The translations under genes and the position numbers were made by a program. Shown here in pieces: positions 1 to 12,469 of a DNA stretch of 64,000 nucleotides (position 1 is its first letter; each line of letters starts with the position of its first letter). This DNA is from Kalaharituber pfeilii (lineage: Eukaryota > Ascomycota > Pezizomycetes > Pezizales > Pezizaceae): the NCBI GenBank assembly GCA_015179045.1, contig WHUZ01000058.1, forward strand, positions 310,001-374,000, in the 5' to 3' direction. Under the pieces are notes generated by a model that did no database searches, was not told the origin of the DNA, and worked only from the letters and a program-made list of their open reading frames with translations.

Positions 1-2753
1 TGTAGGGAAGGAATGAGTAGAGCCAACATGCGGATGAAAGCGCCAGCTGCTTGACCTACCCCGCCCTCAGCCTCTCTCCACTCTCGAATAATCTCTTGGC
101 GCAACCTTCATGTAGTTTTCATATGTTCGTGCTTCCTGATATAATTTTTCTTCATTACTACCGCATAATTGCTTATGCTTTAGCAGTTTCTTCTTTTCCC
201 CATATTTTAAGTAGAGTTGTGCGCCTTCTAAAAATATTGCGGAATATGATGAAAGGTAGAGTTAACACCGGTACCGAGGTGCTGCCTATGGCTGACCTGT
301 CCGGAAATCGAATTAGGTTTCTAAGGGCATCAGTTTCGTCGGATTCCCGAGCACATTTGGCACCTAGGTAGACTTTACCTTTTTTACAGTAAGGGTCTGG
401 TTGTAACCGCGCAAGCATGCATAGGGATCTCGTTGCGCACAGTAAAAGCGATACTTTGTGAAATCAACACCAGCATAGTTCTACGCAAGCAGCTGAAAGG
501 GCACAATTTTCAATCGTTGTCTCCAGGAAACATTTTTGCTTATACTAGTGCCCATGGAGCTGTACATTTCCCAATCGACCATTTGTAGATCGCACATAAT
601 ATATGGTGTCCCGACGACAAACCTACCTTGATGTGCATGTAGATACTCACCAAAAGGACAACCTTAAAAAAATGCAACGATATTAAAAATGCCGAAAGGA
701 CAAAAATATGGATTGCGGCCATGGAAATATAGCTTGCGCTGAATTCATGCAGAACGAAAAATATTCTCTTTTTGCACAATCTACGCCTACAGAAGCATCT
801 GGCATTATGATACTCAGCCCTATGAAGTGAATACAATTCAATGACAGTAGCAATGAGATAACTGATAGCGAGGTAGAAAAAAAGGAGATAGCCTAAGTGA
901 GAATAAGTTTCAAATTCAGTTAGCTATTAGCTTTACTCATGATATCAAAATGGCAACTCGAATGGTGAGAAATAGTGAGGATTAAGCGAGTGAGAAGCCC
1001 AGAATAGAGCCACAACATAGAAGACAATTGTCAATAAATTGCGAAAACAATTCATCGGAAAAGATGGATTGAGTAGAAAATATAGTACCTTGGGCTGAGG
1101 ATGTTTTTCTTATTTTGGTCACACAACCCCGCATACAGGCTATGAGCCTATGGCAGGGAGATGGGCTTGGTAATAGCCAACATAGTATTACGAGCTCATG
1201 AGTTCGCGATAGTAGCATAGCTGAGCTAAGACATACATGCAGCTGAAGTCAACTCTACAGCGACAATGTGACGACAATGTCTCTCAACAGTGTGATTGGA
1301 GCCTCTACTATGTAAGATTCTGAAGCATTCGGAACATTGGTTAAGCAGTAGACATATGTACTGGTAGTAGTTGGAAAAAAGTAGATTCTGATAGTATTTT
1401 CCAATAATATGTAGTCTTTTCAGCTTCTTACATACCATTCATCTTTTGGTTAGAGCAAGAATGATTGCATGAGAGTGGAATATGCAATACTTTACATGGG
1501 TTCTGCTTTTAGTCCACTAGAAGGGGAGGGTTCGTTACAGAAAGAGAAAATCATGGAGGAGGATTGTTCCGTGACTTCTTGAAGCTTCTTGGCAGTTTCG
1601 TTTGGTTTCTTCCGTACGGGAAGGCAAATTCAGTAAAGCAAGTACAACTAGTCTGGTTGCACTACCCCTCTATGTAGGTTAGAGTATAACCAAGTTCATT
1701 ACTACTTTGACTGGGCCGTTGCAATGCATTGCGAAGTCGGGAGGTGAGGTGTAGGTCACCTCGTGGTGAAACACTGATTACACTTGCAGTGTACGAGTAC
1801 AGTAGATGCAGTTGAGACAGTTATGAGCGGCAGAAATTACTTTATTGAGCCTCAAGACTGCACGGTTGTACGAGTACTCGAGTAGCGTACATATCAGTAG
1901 CTACCAATAGTGCTTTTGAGTTGGTTTGGCTATTAGTGATATGGAGCGTTTTGATTGGAGAGACGTCAACGTTAGGTACTCTGGCCAGGACTAGCCCCGC
2001 ATACAATATTGAACATCGGGCTGTGCCACCCCAAACCAAGCCACGGCTGTGGTCACGAGACTACCAAATTCTTTCCGTTGCAGAGGACACATTCATCTTG
2101 CATTTTATTTGATGCCACCTTGCCTAAGTACCAGTTGCAGCAACCAGACTAACTCAAAGTTTCTATCCATTGCTCATGAACCCTGTGCAAGCCACTAGCT
2201 ATTTTTCCAACTGGGTCAAGTACTCTGCGGTCAAGAAGGGACCCGTATAGCAAACAAATTGAATTGTAGGCCAGCGGTTGTTTGGAATACTTTGCGAAGG
2301 ACACTATGGTGTTATCCCTTAGCTACGGGAGACGCTCAACCGCGCAGTCCCTCGTTTTCTCACAATAATAATGTTGCTGGATTATATTTTCTGAAATATT
2401 TTGCAATTTTATTAACTTTTTCTGCTTTATTTTGTGTGTTGTTTCCGCAGACTGCAGGGGCCGCTCAACAGCATGCCTGGGGTACGTGCCAAGCAGATGA
2501 TGTTGAGTATTGGCGATTCCAATTGGTGGGATGATTGTGAGCTAACGAGATATGCATTGAGCCTCACGATCGCAAGAGGAGCAGCGCAATTTAGTACACA
2601 CCCGTGCTTACCCACGCCAATGAACCTATCCATATCTTAAACTGTTCAACGTCGACAAGCTTCAGCATCGAGTGAGCTTTACATTATCAGGAAATCAAAT
2701 TCAGCATACGCACAAACCAATTACCCTCGAAAAGCATAACAGAACAGAAAAAC
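1..2753. other. intergenic, no gene supported
   Basis: Only short ORFs (under 110 codons) occur on either strand, without recognisable domains or a coherent exon chain. No A-tailed insertion is visible. The last bases (2754-2767) are the left target-site duplication of the next element and originally belonged to the 5' flank of NLR-A. Confidence 0.5.
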
Positions 2754-2767
2754 GACACCCCTGCCTC

Positions 2768-4246
2768 ACCGACAACAACCACCTCAGGACGAGCGTTTGG
2801 AAGCAACTCCACAACCACAACGTCCCCCCCAGCGAAATCTACATAGATCGAAAGCTCTCAGCACGCTGAGTCTTTTGATCTAATTTTTATCCCTCCAAAC
2901 CACAACTTGAAAGTTTCCCCTCAGGGTGAAGCTTCGAGGAGTTTTTCAGCTCAACACCGCCGTTGCCACCAACATACACTGGCGCCAAGCACCAATAGCG
3001 ACACCCGGATAAGAGACACTTAGCCAATAAAATGCCACCGAAAAAGAAGTCAACTCCCCCGTACAAGACCGCCTTCCCCCGGGCACTACCGCCTCCCCAG
3101 GGATGGGAAGAAGAAGTCATACCGGAGTGGGACGACCTCCAACAGTCACTCCAAGTCAAAGGACAGGGCATCGGCTGGGGATCGATCCTAGTCGCACTGT
3201 GGAAATTCAGAGCCAAGAGCGACAGCCTCCCGAAGGCAGGATCACACCTCCACATAGAATTTCTCGAAGGTACCAACCTAAAGGTACTGGGACAATATCC
3301 GGCACCACCGCCTCCACCGCCTCCACCGCCTCCACCACCTCCACAGCCACTGGGGCTCAGCCCCATTACGACAATAGACATTCCGCCGAGCCCGCCACAG
3401 GCCTTGAGGCTCAGCCAGATCACGTGCTTAGACACGGCCCCGGAGGAAATAACACCAGAAGCCCTAGGCTTCAGCCCCATCGTCACCGCGCGCTCGGAGG
3501 AGCCGTCTCCGGAGAGCACAATACCACCACCGAGGGGAGCACACAACACACCGACCGAGAAGGAATCTCCGAGAAAGAGGAAAGGCAAGCAGCCGTCGAC
3601 GACAACACCGTACCAGATAAAGAGACAGCTGAATAAGAAAGAAGCCAAGAAAATTGCCTCCTCCCCGACGGTCGACGAACCGGCGGCTCCCTCGGGAGCC
3701 TCCCCAACGGCATCAACACCCACCACCATAACCCCCGAACCCGAACCAGTGACACCCGCCCCCCGCCCCAAGACCAGATCCCGGCCCCCGACCCGCCCAG
3801 ACAAACCCATCGCGAAACAAGGCATCGTTGTACACGGTATAGCCTTGAGGAAGAACCTGGACAATGTACAGCGATGGTTGGAGGCGTCCAACCAAGACAT
3901 AGGCAAAATCACCGGGATCAGGTGGCTTCGCAACAAGACAATCCTGATAGCGGAAGGCAAGAAGACAAGCTCCGTGGTAGTCTACCTGGAGACACCAAAG
4001 GACACCGGGAAAGTCAGACTCGGAGGAAGGTGGTTAAAGACAGACGTGTATGAGACAGAAAGGGGAAGGAAATAGGAGGTCACGGACACGATTCTGGGTG
4101 TGAAAAGCTACCCGCACCATGGAGGATACGCGGGCAATACATGTACTTAGTGGTTATCTTCTTTTTTTAGTTAGTTAATATACACCTCGCCATAGCCCGT
4201 AGGGCGGCATGCGAGTAATGAAATTAAAAAAAAAAAAAAAAAAAAA
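2768..4246 (+). mobile_element. ORF1-only LINE derivative (HAL1-like), family A tail
   Basis: The element is bounded by a perfect 14-bp target-site duplication, GACACCCCTGCCTC, at 2754-2767 and 4247-4260. It has about 264 nt of 5' leader, one intact ORF (3032-4075), about 150 nt of 3' UTR, the hairpin tail GCCATAGCCCGTAGGGCGGC and a poly(A) run ending at 4246. There is no endonuclease, RT or RNase H. The 3' UTR holds a further possible stem (CCCGC near 4104, GCGGG near 4130). The pure A tail and direct repeats show integration by target-primed reverse transcription, with enzyme supplied in trans. The intact ORF and perfect duplication suggest a young insertion. Confidence 0.9.
3032..4075 (+). 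CDS. ORF1-like protein of the non-autonomous retroelement
   Basis: 347 aa starting ATGCCACCGAAAAAG. The N-terminal third is basic and contains WEEE/WDD segments. A 13-proline run lies near residue 95, followed by repeated LGFSPI/LGLSPI peptides and a proline/threonine-rich linker. The last ~85 residues (GIVVHGIALRK ... VRLGGRWLKTD ... ERGRK) recur in five other places in this window. I infer this block is the C-terminal nucleic-acid-binding part of a fungal LINE ORF1. The CCHC knuckles that usually follow are missing, so the deletion that made this element may start just upstream of them and remove ORF2. The long ORF on the opposite strand (2887-3960) is a shadow of the GC-rich sequence. Confidence 0.75.
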   Translation: MPPKKKSTPPYKTAFPRALPPPQGWEEEVIPEWDDLQQSLQVKGQGIGWGSILVALWKFRAKSDSLPKAGSHLHIEFLEGTNLKVLGQYPAPPPPPPPPPPPPPQPLGLSPITTIDIPPSPPQALRLSQITCLDTAPEEITPEALGFSPIVTARSEEPSPESTIPPPRGAHNTPTEKESPRKRKGKQPSTTTPYQIKRQLNKKEAKKIASSPTVDEPAAPSGASPTASTPTTITPEPEPVTPAPRPKTRSRPPTRPDKPIAKQGIVVHGIALRKNLDNVQRWLEASNQDIGKITGIRWLRNKTILIAEGKKTSSVVVYLETPKDTGKVRLGGRWLKTDVYETERGRK

Positions 4247-4265
4247 GACACCCCTGCCTCTCTAA

Positions 4266-7200
4266 ATGGCTCAGCAGGGTAGCCTGCAGCTTCGAAAGCC
4301 GACGTAAGTTGCGCAGTCACTGTCACTAGATTGATGCCCTCGACTCTGCATTATTCAGATACTGACCATTATCGCCTCTAGTGGCCGGGATAATCTAGTT
4401 AATGCTGTTGATGCATTTAGCAACCTGCTGTTGCCTGACGAAAAAAAAGAGCTAAACCAAACCGAGATCCCAGACGATATCTTAGCATTGACAAAAGCCC
4501 TGAAAGATGCAAGAGTTTCGGAGAAGAAAATCAACAGATGTGAAGCATTTTTGCAATCAGTACATCAATTCGCTGGTGTTGTTGATACGATGATTCAGCA
4601 CAATGCAAGCATTTCAGCGCTGGTCTGGGGAAGTGTCAAGATTTTGTTACTGGCATGTAGTGAACTGCACTTGATATGTTGATTTGACTATTTGGCCCTA
4701 TTGCTAACCTACATTCTGGGGTGTTATTAACGTAACATGCTGGAACAGACGGCTCAAAATTTCGTTCGATACTTCAGCGCTCTGACCGAGTTGCTGGAAA
4801 AACTGGGGAAGCTATGCCCCATTTTCAAGGAATTTCGAGATCTGTGGCCACACTATGAAGGCCTTCAAGATGCAGTATTTGAGTACTATGCCCAAATGGT
4901 GAACTTTTGTACAGATGCTCTTGCGTTTTTACGCAAGTCAAGTAAGTTGGAATTATTTAAATATACTATCTTAACCTTGAAAAGCAACAGCTGCAGACGT
5001 TGGAACCTCGCTAATATAACGGTAATATCAGGTGTCAAAATGATCTTAAAGGCACTCTTGCAACCATTGCACGGTGTACTGCAAGATGTAGAAAAAAATC
5101 TTACCTTCCAGCAGAAAATCGTGGATTACCAAGTTACTCTTGCTAGGGATGATACACTGAGAAAAATGAGGCTGCAGCAGGTGCTTTTTAACAACAAGTG
5201 GGAAGAGCATAGAAATGTGGAGCTGCAGGCACTTGCGGGAACACCCAATCGATCCAGAGCTTACAGGCAAGCGCAAAAAGTGAGCCCACCAGATATAATG
5301 CCCTTCCTGGATATAAGCACATTCTGAAGCAAGTTCTGTATTCTGACTAGTCTACTACAGGCCATAACGAACGTCAGTTGCGGGAATTGAGCAAAACCCG
5401 TGACAAAGTGCTGAACATGGAACTAAAGCGAGAAGATCAGAGAAAGTGTGGGTTAATCCAGCTTCACAGACTGGATTTTCACTTGCTTGAATACAAGCCA
5501 AACTGACGAAATCCTGATTTAATCTGAGCAGATGAGGAACGGCAAAGGCAATTGAGACGAATCTCCGATTATGATTATACGATGAGGTTCTTGGAATGTG
5601 CGAATACCAGTTATCACGGTACTGGGGAATGGCTGTATCAAAGGAGCGAGTACAAAGAATGGGTTCAAGCCCGCTGCCCTGCAATACTCTGGTGCTACGG
5701 AATACGTACGTGCATTCCTTGGTCTGCTTTGCGCATGGTTAAGGGGCTAATAGTTTGCATTTGTATGGCCTGTCACCACAGCCGGATCTGGGAAATCGGT
5801 TTTATCAACTTCCGTTGTGAAGCATCTTCTAGATACTTGTTTCCAGCCTGGCAATAGTGAATCCGGAAAAACATTTATTGGCTACTTTTTCTGCACTTTT
5901 TCTGACCATCGCTCACTCAAGTTTGAGGAGATTATACGAAGCTTGATAAAGCAGGTTCTCTCTGTTTTCCATGGTCCCACTAAATTCGAAGAGTATCTGG
6001 CCAGATTTTTTGAGCGATACAACAACATCCCATCTACAAATTTATGGGAAGACCTTTTCATTCGCACTTGTGAAGTGCCCAAGCACATTTATCTGATACT
6101 AGATGGGATTGATGAATGTCCTGATGATGTTCAAGTGCAGATACTTCAATTACTAAGTAAAGTTTTGAGCATACCACGGTGCATTAAGGTTTATCTTTCC
6201 AGCCGCAAGGATGTTTACTTGACAAGAAACCTTCCATATGCCTTCTCAATATCTCTTGATGATATCAAGTGCCGCCCTGAAATTGAGGGATATATTGATG
6301 CATCATTGAAGCAACGTTTGGATGATGGGAGATTGCGAATCCAAGATCTAGCAATGGTCCAGGAGATAAAGCAAGCATTGATGGTTGGCGTTGAAGGAAT
6401 GTAAGTATACCATTAACCTGTTTGCTCTAGGAACTTCATATGATAGTGGAAGCACTAAACAATGCAATCCAGGTTCCTGTGGGTTACCTTACAACTGCAT
6501 GATATTTGTAGACAGCTCAATGATGGGGACATCCGAGAAACCTTACGGTCTCTACCTTGCAATTTGGACGAGACATACATTCGAATGCTACAAGGCATTG
6601 TCAAGGATCGTAACAAGGATGTTGCAGTCGAGGCGTTTCGGTGGCTCACTGCGGCAAGGAGGCCGTTATCACTACGAGAACTCGCAGAGGCAGCTGTTAT
6701 TAGGGATGATGACAGCATGCAAATACAAGGACTAAATCGTATTCCGACGGACCTGGACAAGGTTATTGAGGCCTGTGGAAATTTTTTGATGGTAGCAGAG
6801 CCAGTGTGTGATTCTTCGAACGTCCGCTTCATACATTCGACTGTTGTAACCTTTCTGCACACATACCAATTACCAGCACAACTAGAGGTATTTCACATTG
6901 AGCCACGAACTACTGAAGTGCATCTGGCCAAAAGGTGTCTACAATACTTGCATTTTCGGGACATTCAGACTCAACTCGAACCAGCTACTGTTGAGTCGAT
7001 ATCAAAACCAAAGCAACCCTCGGCCGTACTCGCCATGCCTTTATCCAGGTGGATTCCATCAGAAATGTAGTCAGGGTTGGTTGCAGCAGCCACTCGCCGG
7101 ACCCTTGAACAACCTTTGGCGTCCATTGCTCCCAAGAGGGCCAACCTGAAACTTTTTAGTCCAACTTCAGCGGCAATGGGCGCAGACACCGATGCATTAA

Positions 7201-8777
7201 GGTCTCAGACGCACAAATCTACGTTGCGCGATTACATTATAGAGAACTGGCTCAACCATTGCAAAGTTCTACCAGAAATTTTGGGGCCCTCCGTAGATCA
7301 GAAACAATATTGGACCTGGTTCAGAGATTTGGCTTTCAATAGCTTTAACCTGGTCAAACTCCCGTGGCCGTCGGATTCACCGGCAGCAGATGATCCTCAC
7401 CATGAGTGTTTCAAATGGGCAGCTCAGAACTTACATGAGGGCCTAGTCGAACTGATATTTCACGAAGTAGCCTCCGATGGTATTTCCCCATCTCAGTATA
7501 CAGACGCTTTCCTTGCCAGAGCTTCTGCTGGGACAAAGTATGAGCATCAAATCTCAGAGATGCCTCTAGTAGTCTCCGCTGCACTCGGATTTCCTTACCT
7601 TGTCAGCTTCTACCTCAGCAAAGGCTCACAGTTAGACTGTGAATTTCACTTGGGTGAAACAGGAGAAAAACAAACAGCCCTCATGGCTGCTTCAGCAGGA
7701 GGCCATCTCACAACTGTAGAACACATATTACAAGCCGGCGAGCAGCTCACATCCAATCCGGAATATTTGCAGAAAGCTCTACATTCTGCCTGCTCCGGAG
7801 GTCATCTATTGGTTTTTGAAAGACTCGTGCTTGCAGGAGCTCCAGTGGATTCCTTACTGATAGAGGCTGCAAATGCAGGACAATTGAGATGTGTGTGTCA
7901 CCTCCTAGACCAACGGACTTTGTGGGCAACAGCTCGCTTGGCTGAAACGCTTGCTGAGGCAGTCAACTGTGCAGCCCAAAATGGACATGCAGAGGTTACG
8001 GAACAACTCGTTGAAACGATCATTGATACCTTACAAGATCAGAAGTCCGTTCATCAATCTGTTGAGGATGGTCCAAAAATGAGCATCCATCTTGCAACGA
8101 CCGTAATGAATGCAGCTGCAAATCACGGTCAAGTCAAATTTGTGAAGCAGCTTCTAGAAGCTGGAGTGGAGGTCAACAGCAGTGACAAAGATAAGAAGAC
8201 ACCCTTGTACTGGGCTGCACGAGGAGGCCATGTCGACGTTGTCGAGCAGCTTCTAGAAGCTGGAGCGGAGGTCAATGCCGTGGACGATAATGAGAAGACA
8301 CCTTTGCACGAGGCTGCACGAGGAGGCCATGTCGAGGTTGTAAAGCAGCTTCTAGAAGCAGGAGCGGAGGTCAACAACAGTGACAAAGATAAGAGGACAC
8401 CCTTACATTGGGCTGCACGAGGAGGCCATGCCGACGTTGTAAAGCAGCTTCTAGAAGGAGGAGCTGAGGTCAACAGATGCGATTACAGGGGGTGGACGGC
8501 CCTTCAGCATGCAGCTTCAAATCAATACATGTACATGAGTCGAGAGGGAAACCTTCTCAGAGTTGTGAAAGCCCTGTTGGCGAACAATGCTCTATTGGGC
8601 CACGAAACCTGCCGTTCAAACCATGGCTTCGATAAGCTACTGCATAATACCTCGACATCTGTACTGGAAGCCAACGTAAGGACCTTTTGTTCAATTGCCT
8701 TGGCCGTTGAAACAGGAAGTCGGGATATAGCGGAACTACTGGTGGAAGCATATCTGAACCAAGCTAATCGAGCCTGA
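4266..8777 (+). CDS. NLR-A: STAND protein, N-terminal domain + NACHT + ankyrin repeats (possibly decaying)
   Basis: Cytosolic signalling NTPase of the fungal NLR class. Exons supported by splice signals: 4266-4303, 4382-4656, ~4749-4941, 5032-5279, ~5361-5447, 5532-5705, 5782-6400, 6473-8777. Joining the 38-nt first exon to 4382 gives an in-frame start. The N-terminal domain contains QSVHQFAGVVDT and ALVWGSVKILLLA, typical of fungal STAND N-termini (DUF7708-like, from memory). The 5705/5782 junction creates a Walker A, GIPGSGKS, and IYLILDGIDEC is Walker B. The winged-helix-like part follows 6473. Ankyrin repeats start near 7670, and four near-identical 99-bp units lie at about 8140-8480. Odd points: I cannot bring the 4656/4749 and 5279/5361 junctions into frame, and an in-frame TAG lies at 7068-7070 between the NACHT and ankyrin parts. 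A retroelement lies five bases upstream of the ATG. It may be a recent pseudogene. Confidence 0.8.
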
Positions 8778-10892
8778 GGAACTGGTGGATATTGGAAATT
8801 TTGCCGCAAGGCACGAATGTTCACGATATGTATGTATACACACCTCAATAATCACCTTGACACTTTCTTAGCATTCTTACTTACTTTTCCTGCTCTTTTG
8901 TAGGTTTTTTTTTTTTTTTTTCGTTCAGTACTCGTGTGCGAATTTTACTTTTGTTTCTTTTTTTACTTTTGAATTTCATTTCGTGCTCAGACTAGTCAGC
9001 TCGCTTTATCACTCTTAACGAATTAACGAAGATTGTTTTCATCTCAGAAACGTGGTACTTCGTGCACCTACTAGTGTGTAAACCATAGCAATTGGCTCTT
9101 CAGAGACTACGGAATTATACGACACCACCGTCCATAACCAATTTCCTGACAAACAAGCAAATGTGTAAGATCTGGCCAATGGGTCAACCTATCCACCGAT
9201 GTTGCCAAATAGATGAATTACAGGATAGTTTAGCCTACCTTTCACTAATGTATTGGTAGATCGTTTAAATGATACAACAGTATGATGCATTGTCGAATTT
9301 ACCAGTTAAACAGGTGGGTATCGCCTCCCGGGTAGGTTATGACAGGGGAATTGTTTACTTTTCGAAATGGACACGGAAAACGTCCGTCACAAAAATACCC
9401 GGTATAAGCATATAAGTATATGACCCCTACCTCCCACCACGCAAAATAATTACATTTTCGATGTCAGCATTTGCTTATTTTCCTGCGCTTAGTCATGTAT
9501 ATATGCTTGTAGTGAATTGCCAATAGAGGATATTGCAGACTCTCATCCGAATTAGAGGGGCTCATAGATATGGGATCCCTCTCATGATTAGAATATCTCA
9601 GTGTTTCAGGAGATATTGATGCGAGAAGAGCGGAGAATTGATTGTTTGGAAGTCAAGAGAAAGTCTCAGCAATCTCAGAAGGTCGCTAGTTTTTATTTCC
9701 ACTCTCCACCTGAAATAACACTTCCATCTGTACCTACCTCTGCATGTATGTACCTTCTTTTAATATAGGCATGTACTCGATAGAAGCATACCCGCCAGTT
9801 CGGACCGTATGCTTGTAACGGGTTTCCTGATATATCTGTTTTTCATGATGTAGGGTACAAGAAGACGCAATGGGAGGTATAGAATTTAATAGGGTCGGGT
9901 ATCGTGCCAACCAGACTGAGAATTTAGGGCTTCCCGCCAGTTCAATCCGAGCCAGCGAAGAGGACTGTCCAGCATCTTTTTAATATACACTGTAACATCC
10001 CGGTTGTAAGTATAGGATTAAATTCTAGCGGAACCAGCGCAAAGTGTTTTTTTAATTTTGCTTAAAATTTTCATGTTGCTGAGTCCTGCGGAGCGTCTCG
10101 TTCGTGATGTTCGCGCGTTGCAACAAACCTTTAACGGCTACTGTAATTCACCACAACGCGACGTACACCACATCCCGACGCACATTTTACACGAGAACTG
10201 GCCAAGCGCGATGACATATAACTCAACCAGAATAGAATTTTGTATGGAACTTGTAGACTAGTTAAATTAAGGACTATTCTTTATAATCCACACCTTAGCT
10301 TCTTCAGATATGTTGCTTTAAAGGGATTTATTATTCATGAAATTTGTACCATAAATTGGTATAGGCTTGGCATATATTTTTCGCTATAATATCACTAGTA
10401 TGGAATTCCACTCATCATACCTCAATTAAATTTGATAAAAATAGTAGAACACTTGAATATCAATAATTTATCTTATTTGAAGATGTGAGAAGCACATCAA
10501 GATAATTTCCAAAGAAGTGGTAGAGTTATTCATAAAATTCATATTCTCATAGAAATTGTATGCAATAATTGCATAGGAAAACTACCAGAAATGGCAATTT
10601 GATATATGAACTAGTCATTAAACAACATTAAGCCAATTAAAACACTAATTATTAAGAGGCCTATTAGGGAGTCTCTCTAGCTACAATTCTATAGCTATTC
10701 TGGTGAGCGTTGACGGGAAGTAGTACATCCTACTCTCCAGTGCACTTTGTATGGGAATTCCATATAAATGCATGCCAAGACATCAATGAAAAACTCATGG
10801 TGCCATTAGTCGACCACAATGTCTTTTCAGTGCAAATAGAGGTATTAAAAGCGAAGAGTAACCCTTTATTTGTTTTCTTTGAAAAGGGCATA

Positions 10893-10970
10893 TAAAATTC
10901 TATTCTGGTGGTTGAGATATATGTTGTCGCGCACAGTCAGTTTTGGTGTAAAACATGCGTCGGGACGTGG
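10893..10970 (+). repeat. dispersed repeat C, copy 1
   Basis: The segment AAATTCTATTCTGGTGGTTG ... GTCAGTTTTGGTGTA recurs at about 50612-50680 with a few substitutions, and more distantly at 57360-57400 (GTGGTTGAGATATTTTATTC). The family is not recognised. Confidence 0.6.
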
Positions 10971-11932
10971 TGCACGTCGGGTTGTGGTGAAAGACAGTAC
11001 CTCTATGTTGACAACCAGGCTGGTGTGGAACAAGAAGGTTAAAATGTTACCATGAGGCTTTTAAGCTAGATTCAAAACAATAATGAGATCATTTTAGATT
11101 GTACGCCATAGGGAAAACACTATTGAAGAGTTCACGCGACCGGGTGATGTGCATCCAGAAGCGCGAAAGAATTCCACAACATTGTTTCAATCTCCATGCT
11201 GCGAAACCAATATGATCGTAAGCCTATAGTCGTGCGACATTAAGTTCTTTCACATTTACCACTACTGTGTTGCCGTGGACTAGCCAATGATAGACAGGGT
11301 GCTCCACCCCATCAGAAGTGGAATGTCCAAACCGGCCTGAAGGTTCACGAACTCAACGTTCCACACTTGTGTCACTGCGGGCTGAGTGGGTGAATGAAAG
11401 GCAAACAACCATACGATCATTTGTTTATGTGACATGTATGAAGGATCTCAATAGCTTTAGATTCATTCTAGATGGTCTGGTTGATGGGAACATACTGGAG
11501 TACTTACAGGGGGATTCTAGAACTACAGCCCAGTATCTAAAAAGATTCACGAACAGAATATTGCGCAGCTCTCCGGGATCCTATGATCAGGAGCTTCAGC
11601 CGAATCTCCACGCTCCCGAGCATGTTACGGTAGAAGCTTTTGTTTTTTCCTCCACTACTCGGATGTAGCCCTGCTGAACTATGACGAGAGCTATAGAGTG
11701 GCTACCTACCCAGGATAAAGGGAAAGAGAAATTGCGAAGCACTCTTCAGGGCTCCCCTCAATGCCTTGCCTTCGCCACGACCCCTACACCCTCCGTGGGC
11801 CTGTCCGCCCCTCCCTCGAACGAAATCTTTTTCACCCCACTTTAACTCTCTGGTTAAATAGAGGAGACAGTGGACGGATATCTGCGTTTTCCGCTTCACC
11901 TGCGACCATGTGCAGCAGCCGGTTACCTTATA

Positions 11933-12044
11933 ACTTACCTTTTCTCCTCTTTGTTCGCCACTGGCGTTTTTTCAAAAACTTACCTTTCCTCCTCTTTGCT
12001 CGCCAATGGCGCTTTTTTTTTTAAAAAAAAAAAAAAAAAAAAAA
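11933..12044 (+). repeat. 45-bp tandem duplication ending in T/A homopolymers
   Basis: ACTTACCTTTTCTCCTCTTT...CGCCACTGGCG at 11933-11978 is repeated with small changes at 11979-12013 and then runs into T(10)A(22). The A run may be the remnant of a retroinsertion, but the hairpin tail is absent and I see no target-site duplication. Confidence 0.5.
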
Positions 12045-12400
12045 TTTATCATTACAATAGCTACTGTTCTGTAGGTAACAATCCACATTGCTGTGGATAG
12101 CCAGAACTGCGGAGCTATGAACCTTAATTCAAAAGCATGCAAGAGGACATCCACTCCCGTATAATGCTCTCACGGCTTAGAGCTTTGTACGCAGGGGACG
12201 CGTAAAAGCTTACCCTCAATAGTTACACCGCTGGAGTTTGACCGACGTTATAGGCTAAAAATATTCCGGCCGCGATAGTCGAATGTTGTCCGCGTAGTCA
12301 AATAACAACAATCTTTCTAAGCCCTCAGAGGTGGTACTGTCAACCCATGAAGCTTCTTGAGGGTTTCGCACCACTTAGAGATATGGGCACTAGTCACACC

Positions 12401-12456
12401 GTATCTCGCCGTAGCCCCCAGGGTGGCATCCGAGTAATGATTTAAAAAAAAAAAAA
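12401..12456 (+). mobile_element. 56-bp micro-insertion, family A tail
   Basis: The direct repeat TAGTCACACC lies at 12391-12400 and 12457-12466. The insert is only the tail hairpin (GCCGTAGCCCCCAGGGTGGC), the ATCCGAGTAATGA box and poly(A). Confidence 0.9.
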
Positions 12457-12469
12457 TAGTCACACCATA

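Larger units (their letters stand above)
8778..12400. other. AT-rich spacer, no gene supported
   Basis: No ORF with coding character. It holds a T run (8907-8921), a member of a dispersed repeat near 10893, and a tandem duplication next to an A/T homopolymer junction near 11933-12044. ORFs at 10058-10261 and 11318-11668 show no recognisable motif. Confidence 0.5.

Noticed and set aside
3300..3345. CCGCCTCCA run as a regulatory or telomere-like repeat
   Set aside because: It encodes the polyproline tract of the ORF1-like protein in frame.
2887..3960. 357-codon ORF on the minus strand opposite the ORF1-like gene
   Set aside because: It is a mirror of GC-rich codons: long Gly runs opposite the polyproline tract and no independent motif. 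The plus-strand frame is conserved in five other copies.
7068..7070. Programmed readthrough of the TAG in NLR-A
   Set aside because: Nothing special surrounds the codon. A simple nonsense mutation is the simpler explanation, given other signs of decay.
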